The notes beneath the pieces are model-generated. The model did not search any database. It was not told where the DNA came from and saw nothing but the letters and a program-made list of their open reading frames with translations. Positions 1-8,811 of a stretch of DNA of 64,000 nt are shown here, in pieces (position 1 is the first letter of the stretch; every line of letters begins with the position of its first letter). Source of the DNA: Lysobacter capsici (GTDB taxonomy: Bacteria; Pseudomonadota; Gammaproteobacteria; Xanthomonadales; Xanthomonadaceae); assembly GCF_014779555.2 (NCBI RefSeq), contig NZ_CP094357.1:5270001-5334000 (forward strand), read 5' to 3'. The translations under genes were made by a program, and so were the position numbers.

Positions 1-30
1 GGCAACCCATCACAGCAATATCGCGACCCG

Positions 31-66
31 TCCCTTTGAAAAAGGGGGGCCAGGGGGATTTGCTCT
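31..66. repeat. G-rich dispersed repeat, copy 1
   Basis: A short imperfect palindrome (TCCCTTTGAAAAAGGGGGG) is followed by CCAGGGGGATTTGC. A close relative lies at 25618-25658. I recognise this as a type of intergenic repeat common in Lysobacter-like genomes. It sits just beyond the terminator of the leftward protease gene and overlaps no gene. Confidence 0.6.
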
Positions 67-88
67 TATCCACAAGAACAAGCGCCCC

Positions 89-122
89 AAAAAAAAGCCG
101 CGACGGCCAAAACCGTCGCGGC
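89..122 (-). terminator. Rho-independent terminator of the autotransporter protease gene
   Basis: Read on the minus strand, a perfect 10-bp stem (GCCGCGACGG/CCGTCGCGGC, 97-122) with a 6-nt loop is followed by eight consecutive U residues (89-96). It lies about 40 bp past the stop codon of the leftward protease gene. Confidence 0.9.
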
Positions 123-163
123 TTCCTCATCGCTCAACTTCCGCCCGAAACCGGGCACCAACC

Positions 164-3100
164 TCAGAACCGCAACGAATACCGCGCGTTGATCCCGTGA
201 TCGTGCGCCTCATCGGCGATCTGACCGCTGTAGTTCAACTCCAGCAAGCCATTGGCGCTCAAGCGCGCGGCGATGCCGGCTTCGAGCAAGGTCGCGTCGT
301 CGGCCAACGGTGCGCCCTGCACGGTGAACGCATTGGCGCCGCGCCAGGCGACCGAGGTCTCCGGGCTCAGATCGCCGGTGGCATGGCGACGGCCCAGGCC
401 GCCGCGCAGGCTCAACCAGCTGTCGTCCTGCTGCGAACCCTTGAGGTTGACGTTGAAGCGCAGGCCCACGGTCGACAGATTGACCCGGTTGTCGGCGCCG
501 CGGCCGGTCAGCGCGGCGGCGCCGCCGGTTTCCTGGAACCCGTCGCTGCTCACCCGCACCTGGGCGAACTGCGCATACGGTTCGAACTCCCAGGCGCCGG
601 CATTGAAGCGATAACCGCCTTCGACGAAGCCCTGCTTGCTGTCGGCGTCGTACGACGCGCGGGTGCGGTCGCTGAAACCGTTGAAGCCGATGCGGCGTTC
701 CAGGTCGACGTCCTGACGGGCGAAGGTGAAGCCCGCGCTCAGGCCGAAGCCGCCCCAGTTCTGGCCGGTGTAAATACCGATGTGACGGCTCTTGACCCGG
801 CCCTTGTCGAGACGGTCGTCGTTGCTGTCGCTGCGGCCGGTACCGCCGAGCACGCCGATGCGCCAGCCGCCGTCGAAGCGGTAGTCGTAACCGACCAGGG
901 TCACCGAACCGTTGTACTCGTTGCGCGCGGCATTGCCGTCGCCGTCGAGGGTGCCGCCGGACTTGATCAGCTCGACCCACGCGCCCTGCGAGGATTCGCC
1001 GTCGGCATCGGCGGCGAACGCGCCGCGTCCGGCGCGCGCGCGCACCAGCGCCGCATCGCGGATGTGGCGCTGATCGTCGACCATGATCGAACGCAGGCTG
1101 GCATGGCCTTCGCCGCTGAGCGAATCCAGCGCCGCGACCGCCTGGGCCGGGAACAACTGGGTCAACGGCTGCGGAATGCCTTGGCCGATCGCGAGTTGAT
1201 CGGCCGCGGCCGCCGCCGCGCGCTGATTGTCGGTCTGCGCCGCCGATGCGAGGCTCGCGCCGCGGGTCACCGCCACGCCGACCTGGTTGGCCGCGTAGCT
1301 CAGGCCGAACTTGAGGAACGGCGAGAACGCGGTCTGATCGAGCGCGGCGAACTGGCCGCTGACGCCGCCGTCGGCGCTGAGCAGATTGAACGACTGACCG
1401 AGCAGGTACTGGCCCGGCGCGTGATGCACGACCAAGGTACCGCCCTCCAGCGTCGCCTTGCCGCTGACGCTGATCAGATCGGACTGGCCGCCGGCCGACA
1501 GTTCGGCGTCGTAGATCGAGCCGGCCGCCTGGGTGTAGTCGCCCTGCACGCTCAAGGTACCGATCGAATTGCCCGGCGAGACCACGCCTTCGATGCGCGC
1601 GTTGCCGACGATGCGGCCGCTGCCGGCGAGGATGCCGCCGCTGCGCACCGCCAGGGTCTGATCGCTGCTCAGGCTGCCGTTGACGATCAACGCGCCGCCG
1701 GTGACTTCCGCCGCATACGTGTTGTTGCCGGTCAGTTCGAGCACGCCCTGCCGCACGGTCAGGCCGGCGAAGTCGTTGTTGCCGCTCAGACGCAGCCAGC
1801 CCACGCCGGACTTGGTCAAGCGGCCGGGGCCGCCGATGTCGTTGCGCCAGTCGTCCCAGGCCGCGCCTTCCCACACCTTGGCGCCGCCGGCGCGCTGGTT
1901 CATCACCACGTCGGTGTCCACGCGCAACTGGCCCGGCCCGTCGATGGCCTTCTTCAGATCGAGCATGCCCCAGCCGTAGATATCGTCCACGCCCGGCGCG
2001 CCGATGTCGGTCGCGGTGGTCAGCAGCACATCGCGCACCTGCGCGCTGCTCAGGTACGGGAAGCGTTCGAACAACAGGCCGAGCGCACCGGTGACGTGCG
2101 GCGCGGCCATCGAGGTGCCGGTGAGCAGGCCGTAATCGTACTCGGGCGCTTCGTTGTCGATCAGGAAACGCAGGTAGTCGTCGGTTTCATCGATACGTCC
2201 GTCGATGCGGCCGGCGATGATGGTGCTGTCGATGTCGGTGCCCGGCGCGGACACACACCAGTCCTTGCTGAAACCGCAGATGCTCGAACTTTCGTCGATG
2301 ACGTAGCCTTCCTCGCCTTCGCCCGGCAGACGCACATTGGCGACGCTGAGCCAGTACGGCTCGATTTCCTTGTGCCAGCGCGGCAGCGTCGCGGCGATGC
2401 TGGCCAGACCACCGGCCTGGTTGCCGGCCGCCCACACCTGGATCAGATCGGACGCGGGCTTGCCGTCCTTGGGCTGATAGATGCTGGCGAACACTTCGTA
2501 GCCCGCCCCTTGCTGCGCGTAGTACGCCTCAAGCTGCGCCTCGGTGGTGTTGCGGCGGGTCGGGCCCCAACTGTGGTTGATCGCGCGCGTGCCCAGTGCC
2601 CGCGCCTGATCGAACATGCTTTCGGTGGCGGGATCTTCCGGGTCGGTGCGGTACAGCGGGCGCGGGCGGTAGAAACCATCGGGGTCGAGACGCCATTCGC
2701 TGTAGGTATCGCCGAACACGGTCGCGGCGGTGAGATCGGCGCCGAACGCGACACCGTGCGTGCCGGTGCCGTCGCGGTTCGCGCCGATGGTGCCGGCGAC
2801 GTGGGTGCCGTGTTCTTCATACACGAAGCCATACGGCAAGCCCGCGGCGATCAGGCGCGCGGCCAGCGCCGGCGGCACGCCCGGGCCGAGACCGTAGTAC
2901 GACTTGCCCGGGCGGTCGCCGCGGGTCGCGCCGCAAGCGCCCAGGCCGGCCACCACCGACGGATCGGCGCACTCGGGATCGTTGCTCAGCGCGATGCTGG
3001 TGGTGTTGCGGCCGGAAAATTCCGGATGCGCGAGCGCGGTGCCCGAGTCGAACAGGCCCAGGCGTACGCCCTTGCCGGTGAGGCCGCGCGCGTAGGCATA

Positions 3101-3310
3101 GTGGGCGTTGATCGCTTCCAGGCCCCAGTCGCGCTTGAATTCCTCGCTGCGCCAGCTGTCGGCATCGCCGACCTGGCCCATCGTGTCCTGCGCGAAAACC
3201 ATCGGCGAAGCGGCCAGCAGGCCGCCGACAATCGCCAACGAAAGAAGAGAACGGGTATGCGTGCGGAGCGTGCGCGGTTGAATGCGCGTAGCGCGGGTAG
3301 TGCCTTGCAT
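164..3310 (-). CDS. Autotransporter subtilisin-like (S8) serine protease
   Basis: Secreted or surface protease of about 1048 residues. A signal peptide (hydrophobic core LLSLAIVGGLLAA, then MVFAQ) precedes an S8 peptidase domain with all three catalytic motifs: Asp88 in GLFDSG, His167 in EEHGTHVAGT and Ser400 in GTSMAAPHV. An autotransporter-associated beta-strand repeat follows (KSGVGWLRLSGNN), then a 12-strand-type autotransporter beta-barrel ending in the expected terminal aromatic (SLRF). Start: ATG at 3310 has AGGGG about 10 nt upstream; ATG at 3331 is the alternative, while the longest ORF would need a TTG. The protein probably inserts its barrel in the outer membrane and displays the protease outside. 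It appears monocistronic, with a clear terminator downstream. Substrate unknown; nutrient or prey proteolysis is inference. Confidence 0.92.
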   Translation of the reverse strand: MQGTTRATRIQPRTLRTHTRSLLSLAIVGGLLAASPMVFAQDTMGQVGDADSWRSEEFKRDWGLEAINAHYAYARGLTGKGVRLGLFDSGTALAHPEFSGRNTTSIALSNDPECADPSVVAGLGACGATRGDRPGKSYYGLGPGVPPALAARLIAAGLPYGFVYEEHGTHVAGTIGANRDGTGTHGVAFGADLTAATVFGDTYSEWRLDPDGFYRPRPLYRTDPEDPATESMFDQARALGTRAINHSWGPTRRNTTEAQLEAYYAQQGAGYEVFASIYQPKDGKPASDLIQVWAAGNQAGGLASIAATLPRWHKEIEPYWLSVANVRLPGEGEEGYVIDESSSICGFSKDWCVSAPGTDIDSTIIAGRIDGRIDETDDYLRFLIDNEAPEYDYGLLTGTSMAAPHVTGALGLLFERFPYLSSAQVRDVLLTTATDIGAPGVDDIYGWGMLDLKKAIDGPGQLRVDTDVVMNQRAGGAKVWEGAAWDDWRNDIGGPGRLTKSGVGWLRLSGNNDFAGLTVRQGVLELTGNNTYAAEVTGGALIVNGSLSSDQTLAVRSGGILAGSGRIVGNARIEGVVSPGNSIGTLSVQGDYTQAAGSIYDAELSAGGQSDLISVSGKATLEGGTLVVHHAPGQYLLGQSFNLLSADGGVSGQFAALDQTAFSPFLKFGLSYAANQVGVAVTRGASLASAAQTDNQRAAAAAADQLAIGQGIPQPLTQLFPAQAVAALDSLSGEGHASLRSIMVDDQRHIRDAALVRARAGRGAFAADADGESSQGAWVELIKSGGTLDGDGNAARNEYNGSVTLVGYDYRFDGGWRIGVLGGTGRSDSNDDRLDKGRVKSRHIGIYTGQNWGGFGLSAGFTFARQDVDLERRIGFNGFSDRTRASYDADSKQGFVEGGYRFNAGAWEFEPYAQFAQVRVSSDGFQETGGAAALTGRGADNRVNLSTVGLRFNVNLKGSQQDDSWLSLRGGLGRRHATGDLSPETSVAWRGANAFTVQGAPLADDATLLEAGIAARLSANGLLELNYSGQIADEAHDHGINARYSLRF

Positions 3311-3660
3311 CTGTCGATGAACCCCTGTCATGTCGAAGGCGCCGTGGGTCGGCGCCGGCAATGGCTCGATGCGCGTGTCGGCATCGTTGCTGCGTGGATC
3401 GCTAGGGCGACCTCTGTAATAACTAACGCAGCTTCACCATCGGCTCCCTACCTCGAGAGCGCGCATTCGTTGCATGACTTTCGACGCTTGCGGGCGATGC
3501 ACGCGAGCGCGCGAACACTTTGCCCAATCTGTCTTTTGGCGAAAAACCCGCGAAAATCCGGGTTTTCGCGATCGTCTCGAACGCATCGACGATCGGGCTC
3601 ATCGCGACGGCGACAACAACGCACGCGCGTCATTATCGAATCGGCGACGCGCGCGCGCGC
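3311..3660. other. Intergenic region upstream of the protease gene
   Basis: This 350-bp stretch should hold the promoter of the leftward protease gene and the end of the leftward two-component operon. The only structure I see is the hairpin at 3540-3568. No convincing -35/-10 pair or small gene was found. Confidence 0.5.
3540..3568 (-). terminator. Possible terminator of the two-component operon
   Basis: CGAAAAACCCG pairs with CGGGTTTTCG (one bulged base) around an 8-nt loop, about 90 bp past the response regulator stop. The U residues lie within the stem rather than after it, so this is a weak candidate. Confidence 0.35.
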
Positions 3661-4323
3661 TCACAGCCCGTCGTCGGCCTCGCCCGTCATCAATCCGCGT
3701 CGCCAAGCGAACGCGACCGCCTCGGTGCGATCGGCCAGATGCAGCTTGGCCAGCACATTGCCCAGATGCGACTTGACCGTCTTCTCGCCGATGTTGAGCG
3801 CCGCGGCGATGCGCGCGTTGCTGCCGCCTTCGGCGAGCTTGCGCAGCACGTCGAGCTCGCGCTCGGTCAGGCAGGCGAACGGGTCCTCGCGCGGTTCGCG
3901 CTTGCGCCGCACCGCCTTGAGGATGCGCTGGGCGACGAAGGGATGGATCACCGCCTCGCCGCCGGCGATGCGGCGCAAGGTCGCGAGCAGTTCGTCGCCG
4001 AGCATGCTCTTGAACAGCAGCGACTGCGCGCCGGCCTCGATCGCGGCGAAGGCCAGATCGTCCTGATCGGTCGAGGTCAGCACCGCGATCGCGCTGCGCG
4101 GGCTCAGGCTCTTGATCGCGCGGATCGCGGTGACGCCGTCGACGTCGGGCATCATCAGGTCGATTACGATCAGGTCCGGCGCCAGATCGCGCGCCAGCTC
4201 GATCGCCTCGGCGCCGCCGCCGGCCTCGCCGACCACGTCGAAATCGTCGGTCAGCATCAGCAGGCTGCGGATGCCCTTGCGCACCACTTCATGATCGTCG
4301 ACCAACAACACCGAGGTGGTCAT
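3661..4323 (-). CDS. NarL/LuxR-family response regulator
   Basis: Cytoplasmic two-component response regulator of 220 residues. The receiver domain (about 1-120) has the acidic pair DD at 9-10, phospho-acceptor Asp55 in VIDLMMPDVDG and the conserved Lys in LLFKS. The C-terminal LuxR-type helix-turn-helix (about 145-210) contains LTERELDVLRKLAEG and IAAALNIGEKTVKSHL. The start codon overlaps the stop of the upstream histidine kinase in an ATGA arrangement, so the two are translationally coupled and form a cognate pair. Targets are unknown; neighbouring genes give no firm hint. Confidence 0.95.
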   Translation of the reverse strand: MTTSVLLVDDHEVVRKGIRSLLMLTDDFDVVGEAGGGAEAIELARDLAPDLIVIDLMMPDVDGVTAIRAIKSLSPRSAIAVLTSTDQDDLAFAAIEAGAQSLLFKSMLGDELLATLRRIAGGEAVIHPFVAQRILKAVRRKREPREDPFACLTERELDVLRKLAEGGSNARIAAALNIGEKTVKSHLGNVLAKLHLADRTEAVAFAWRRGLMTGEADDGL

Positions 4324-5840
4324 GCGTGTACTCCTTGCGGCGGGTCGAGCGTGAACGACACCGTGACCACGGTGCCGCTGGAGGAACTGGCGATGCGGAA
4401 ACGTCCGCCCGGCAAGGTGCGCGCGCGCAGGCGCATGTTGGCCAGGCCCATGCCGGTGGTTTCGTGCTCGCTGAGCATGAAGCCGCAACCGTCGTCCTGG
4501 ATGGTCCAGCCGTAGCGGTTGCCGGAATTGTTGAGCACCACCTCGATCCGGCGCGCACCGCTGTGGCGCAGGCTGTTGGAGGCGGCCTCGGTGGCGATCA
4601 GCAGCAACTGCCCGGCATGCTGCGGATACTCGCCCAGGCCGCGTTCGGCGACCCCGTCGAGCAACAACCGCCATTCGATCTCGCTGCCGCCGAGCAGATG
4701 CGAGAAGGTGTCTTCCAGCGCCTTGCGCAGCCCTTGCTCGGCCACGGTCGGCGCCGAGAAACGCTGGATCACGTCGGCCAGATCGCGCTGCAACTGTCCG
4801 GTCAGGCCGAGCGCGGCCTTGATCAGCGCGCGCTGGCGCGGGTCGCCGCCCTGGCCCTCGCCTTCGCCGGCGCGTTCGTTGAGATGATCGAGCACGCTCA
4901 ATTGCAGCCCCAGCGCGAAACTGCGCTGCTTGGCGGTGTCGTGCAGATCGCGCGCCAGGCGGTTGCGTTCCTCGGCCACCGCCAGCGCCTGGCGCACCTG
5001 GATCACCTCGCCCAGCGCATCGGCCATGCGATCGAACCGCTGCGACAAGCGGCCGAATTCGTCCAGGCCGCTGTCGTGGATGCGCGCGTCCAGCTCGCCC
5101 GCGGCCCAGGCATCGGCGGCGCTTTCGGCGTGACGGATGCGCCGGGTCAGCAAGGTCGCCACCGCGACCGCCGACATCGCGCTGATCACCACCAGATAGA
5201 TCATCAACCCTTCGAACGCGCCCGAATCCATGCGCATGAAGCTCGCCAGCGAACCGCCGGCATGCTGGCCGACGCTCAAGGTCGCGCCGGGCCGATCGGC
5301 CAGCGGCAAGGCGACCACGCTGATCCAGTCGCCCTCTCGCTCGTGCCGGCGCGGCACCGCGGCGCGGGTGGTCGCGGCTTCGTGTTCGCTGTCTTCCAGC
5401 ACCTGTTGCAGCGGCGCGCTGGGCCGCGCCGGGAACTGGCAGACCCGGCCGTCGCGATCGCGGTAGCGGATCGCGATGCGGCCGTCGGCGGTGCCGCCGG
5501 CGAAGCTGTAGGAGGCCATCCACTTGGGCGAATCCATGCCGACGATCCGCACCAGCAGCGCCTGCATCAGCGCCTCGCACTGCGCCGGCGCGACCCGGCT
5601 CTGCTCGGGCAGCGGGCCCAGACCTTGCAGTTCGCGCCGCATCGCGCTTTCCAGCAGCGGCGGCGCCATGTGCGCGCGCACCTCGCGGCGCTCCAGGTAC
5701 AGGCCGAGCAGGGACAACAGGCCGGTGCTGACCCACGAGGCGATCAGCATCGACAGCAGGCATTTCCAGAACAGCCCGCTCCACCAGCGCCTTACCGGCG
5801 CGCGTGCGGCAGGCGTCGGGCGTGCGGCGGTGTCGTTCAT
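4320..5840 (-). CDS. NarX/DesK-type sensor histidine kinase (HisKA_3)
   Basis: Inner-membrane sensor kinase of about 506 residues, partner of the response regulator directly downstream. One transmembrane helix lies at about 23-47 and a second at about 211-231. Between them is a periplasmic sensor of about 160 residues that I cannot assign. A HAMP-like linker follows, then the HisKA_3 phospho-acceptor in RDLHDTAKQ (His300), then a HATPase_c domain with N box EAASNSLRHS and G boxes DDGCGF and GMGLANM. I chose ATG 5840 because it gives a short N-terminus ahead of helix 1; the ORF is open to 5948. Stop and next start overlap (ATGA). The inducing signal is unknown. Confidence 0.92.
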   Translation of the reverse strand: MNDTAARPTPAARAPVRRWWSGLFWKCLLSMLIASWVSTGLLSLLGLYLERREVRAHMAPPLLESAMRRELQGLGPLPEQSRVAPAQCEALMQALLVRIVGMDSPKWMASYSFAGGTADGRIAIRYRDRDGRVCQFPARPSAPLQQVLEDSEHEAATTRAAVPRRHEREGDWISVVALPLADRPGATLSVGQHAGGSLASFMRMDSGAFEGLMIYLVVISAMSAVAVATLLTRRIRHAESAADAWAAGELDARIHDSGLDEFGRLSQRFDRMADALGEVIQVRQALAVAEERNRLARDLHDTAKQRSFALGLQLSVLDHLNERAGEGEGQGGDPRQRALIKAALGLTGQLQRDLADVIQRFSAPTVAEQGLRKALEDTFSHLLGGSEIEWRLLLDGVAERGLGEYPQHAGQLLLIATEAASNSLRHSGARRIEVVLNNSGNRYGWTIQDDGCGFMLSEHETTGMGLANMRLRARTLPGGRFRIASSSSGTVVTVSFTLDPPQGVHA

Positions 5841-5911
5841 GCGCTCAGTATTCCAGTTTCCGCGCGCGGCGAATCCGCCAAACGTCCCGGTCGCGTCCCG
5901 ACGGCGGCCCG

Positions 5912-7177
5912 ATGCGCGCAAACACGACCGCGCCGAGCATGGCCGCACCCTCGCCCTCGCGCCACGCCATGCCTTCCCCGTCCCGCGATGCGCAGCGCAT
6001 CGAGCATCTCGACGCCCTGCGCGGATTCGCTCTGTTCGGCATCCTGATCGTCAACATCGGCGTGTTCGCCTCGCCCTGGTTCGGCCTGGGCGCGGCCGAT
6101 CCGGCCTTCGATGCGCCGTCGGACCGCCTGGTGCATGGGTTGATCGCCGCGCTGTTCGAGATGAAATTCTATCTGCTGTTTTCGTTCCTGTTCGGCTACA
6201 GCTTCCAGCTGCAGCTCGATTCGGCGCGGCGCGCGGATGCAGCGTTCGCGCCGCGCATGGCCCGGCGCCTGCTCGGACTGTGGTCGATCGGCCTGGCCCA
6301 TGCGCTGCTGCTGTTCCATGGCGACATTCTCAGCACCTATGCCGTGCTCGGCCTGCTGCTGTTGGCGATGCGCGACAGCCCCGAGCAACGCGCATGGCGC
6401 CGCGCGATCCGATTGATCGGTGTGACCGCCGCGGCCTGGGGCGGTCTGGGGTTGTGGCTGTGGATCGACGGCGACACCCGCCCCGCCGATGCCGCGACGC
6501 TCGCGCAAACCGCGCAGACCGTGCAATCGGGCTTCACCGGCGATCCGGGCCAGGTGATCGATGCGCGACTGCGCGAACTGGGTTCGACCGCGATCGTGCT
6601 CGCCTGCCTGCAGGCGCCGTGCGCGCTGGCGATGTTCCTGTTCGGGTTGATCGCCGGCCGTCGCCAGGTGCTGGCGCGGCTGGATCGCTATCAACCGTTG
6701 CTGCGCCGCGTGCGGCGCTACGGACTGGGCATCGGCCTGCCCGCGGCGCTGATATTCGCGGCGGTCACCGTGCTGGCGCCGGGCGGGCCGCTGGAACTGC
6801 TCGCGCTCGCGCTGAGCGTGTTGACCGCGCCGTGGCTGAGCCTGGCCTACGCCGCCTGGGCGATGGCCGCGTTCGACAGCGCGCGCGGCCGACGCGCGGT
6901 GGCGGCGTTGGCGCCGGCCGGACGCATGGCACTGTCGAATTATCTGCTGCAATCGCTGATGTGCGCGCTGATATTCACCGGTTATGGCTTCGGCCTGATG
7001 GGCCGGGTATCGCCGTTGGGTTGCGTGGCGGTAGCGGTGGCGCTGTTCGGCGCGCAGTTGTCGCTGAGCCGTTGGTGGCTTCGACGCCATGCCTATGGGC
7101 CGATCGAGTGGCTGCTGCGCGCGCTCACCATCGGCCATTGGCCGCGATTGCGTAAAGCTCTGCCCGATTCGCGCTGA
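5912..7177 (+). CDS. DUF418 family membrane protein (YeiB-like)
   Basis: Polytopic inner-membrane protein of about 421 residues. The N-terminus has the family hallmark RIEHLDALRGFALFGILIVN, followed by a series of hydrophobic helices. The C-terminal DUF418 domain includes MALSNYLLQSLMCALIFTGYGFG. Members are often proposed to be transporters or acyltransferase-like, but no activity is firmly established. The gene diverges from the histidine kinase gene with about 70 bp between them. The start is uncertain: ATG at 5912, 5939 and 5969 are all possible, and the last would begin just before RIEHLDALRG. Confidence 0.85.
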   Translation: MRANTTAPSMAAPSPSRHAMPSPSRDAQRIEHLDALRGFALFGILIVNIGVFASPWFGLGAADPAFDAPSDRLVHGLIAALFEMKFYLLFSFLFGYSFQLQLDSARRADAAFAPRMARRLLGLWSIGLAHALLLFHGDILSTYAVLGLLLLAMRDSPEQRAWRRAIRLIGVTAAAWGGLGLWLWIDGDTRPADAATLAQTAQTVQSGFTGDPGQVIDARLRELGSTAIVLACLQAPCALAMFLFGLIAGRRQVLARLDRYQPLLRRVRRYGLGIGLPAALIFAAVTVLAPGGPLELLALALSVLTAPWLSLAYAAWAMAAFDSARGRRAVAALAPAGRMALSNYLLQSLMCALIFTGYGFGLMGRVSPLGCVAVAVALFGAQLSLSRWWLRRHAYGPIEWLLRALTIGHWPRLRKALPDSR

Positions 7178-7536
7178 GCCGCGAATTCACGTGGCGCTTC
7201 GGCGCGGCGCCTTCTCGCGGCGAACTGATCGAACAACGCCGGGCCGAAGCGCTACGCGCACGGGCATCATGCAACGCGATCGCCCATGCCGGTGAACACG
7301 TGCCAGCGAACAGATGAATGCGGTGAGTGGACGCGGCGATGTACCGCCGATTGAATGACCCTTGTCATCTGTGGCTCAAACCGTGACCGGCTTCGACAAT
7401 GCCGTGTGGCCGGCCCCGCGGTCATGTACGACACTCAACGGCCGAACCTGATCGGCCGGAGTGCGCTCAACGCCCGTGATCGCCTGGACTCGCCCGAACG
7501 CATCCATCGCGCGCGCCGTGCGCGGCTGACGTCTTC
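7178..7536. other. Intergenic region upstream of the RiPP export genes
   Basis: A 359-bp non-coding stretch that should carry the promoter of the HlyD/ABC/precursor/ligase cluster. I see no clear sigma-70 promoter, operator palindrome or small gene in it. No Shine-Dalgarno sequence is obvious before the next start. Confidence 0.5.
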
Positions 7537-8811
7537 ATGCACGAAGACCTGTTCAGACGCGAGATGCTCGACGCCAGGAAACAGCGCTGGCTCGGCAGCA
7601 TCCGCCTGCCGGTCTCGCGCATGGGCTGGCCGATGGCCGGGCTCGCGCTGGCGGCCCTGATCGCATTGCTGGCCCTGCTCGGCTTCGGCCGCTACACCCG
7701 CAGCGAAAGCGCGAGCGGCCAATTGATCCCGCGCGGCGGTCTGTTGAACGTGAGCGCGCCGGCCGGCGGCCGGATCGCGCGCAGCCACGTGGTCGAAGGT
7801 CAAACAGTCGCGCGCGGCCAGACCTTGCTGGAGATCTCGGCCGAACTCGACAGTCCGGCGCTGGGCGCCGGCGTCGGCCAGGCGGTCGGTGCCGAACTGG
7901 CGCTGCAACGCGAGCGCCTGCTGGCCGAGCGCGACGCGATCGAACGCGAACGCGGCCGCGACACCGATTCGTTGCGACAACGCATCGACGACTCGCAACG
8001 CCGCATCGACCTGGCCGACGCGCAATTGCGCTTGCGCCGCGAACAGGCCGCGCAGGCTGAACGCCTGTCGCGGCAGGTGCAACCGTTGCGCGCGGCCAAG
8101 CTGCTCAGCGACGTGCAGTGGCAGCAATACGAAACCACCCGCATCGACAGCCTGAGCCGGGTCCAGGACGCGCAACGCGAACGCCTCGATGCCGCGCGCG
8201 AACTCGCCGACGCGCGCGCCGCGCTGGCCGATCTGCCGCGGCGCCTGAGCGAACGCCGCGGCCGGATCGAACGCGAGCTGGCCGACATCGCCCAGGACGA
8301 CGCCCACAACGAAGGCCGCCGCCGCATCGCCGTGCTCGCGCCGCGCGCGGGCCGCATCAGCGGCTGGGCCTTGACCGAAGGTCAGGCGATCGGCGCGGGC
8401 CAACGCCTGTTCTCGCTGCTGCCCGAACACGCGCCGCTGCAGGCCGAGCTGTGGCTGCCCGATCGCGCGATCGGCCTGATCGCGGCCGGCACGCCGGTGA
8501 CCTTGCGCTATCCGGCGTTTCCGTATCAGACCTACGGCCTGCAACGCGGCCGGGTCGCGCAGATCGCGCGCGCGCCGCTGTCGGCGCAGGACATCCGCGA
8601 GCGCACCGGCCGGCCCGCCGATGCGCCGGCCTGGCGCGTGCTGGTCGATCTGGACCGGCAACAAGTCGCCAGCCACGCGCTGCAGGCGCAGATGCGGGTC
8701 GATGCGGAACTGCAACTGGAACGGCGGCGGCTGTACGAATTCCTGTTCCTGCCGGGCGTGCTCGCGCCGAACGCGTCCGCGCCGACGACGACGCAGGGCG
8801 ACGCGCCATGA
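7537..8811 (+). CDS. HlyD-family periplasmic adaptor of a peptide ABC exporter
   Basis: Membrane fusion protein of 424 residues in the CvaA/RaxA type that works with C39-ABC exporters. A short cytoplasmic N-terminus is followed by one transmembrane helix (about 29-48, WPMAGLALAALIALLALLGF), a biotinyl-lipoyl-like half (APAGGRIARSHVVEGQTVARGQTLLEI), a long coiled-coil hairpin (about 120-250, rich in Glu, Arg and Leu), the second lipoyl half (LAPRAGRISGWALTEGQAIGAGQ) and a beta-barrel. It should link the inner-membrane exporter to an outer-membrane TolC-like channel; no TolC gene is present here. Its TGA overlaps the ATG of the exporter gene, so the two are coupled. The context makes it the export adaptor for the precursor peptide at 11044-11217. 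Confidence 0.93.
   Translation: MHEDLFRREMLDARKQRWLGSIRLPVSRMGWPMAGLALAALIALLALLGFGRYTRSESASGQLIPRGGLLNVSAPAGGRIARSHVVEGQTVARGQTLLEISAELDSPALGAGVGQAVGAELALQRERLLAERDAIERERGRDTDSLRQRIDDSQRRIDLADAQLRLRREQAAQAERLSRQVQPLRAAKLLSDVQWQQYETTRIDSLSRVQDAQRERLDAARELADARAALADLPRRLSERRGRIERELADIAQDDAHNEGRRRIAVLAPRAGRISGWALTEGQAIGAGQRLFSLLPEHAPLQAELWLPDRAIGLIAAGTPVTLRYPAFPYQTYGLQRGRVAQIARAPLSAQDIRERTGRPADAPAWRVLVDLDRQQVASHALQAQMRVDAELQLERRRLYEFLFLPGVLAPNASAPTTTQGDAP

Noticed and set aside
197-4066. Very long open frame opposite the protease and response regulator genes
   Set aside because: It is antisense to well-supported genes and its protein is low-complexity Ala/Arg/Val without domains; long antisense frames are expected at this GC content.
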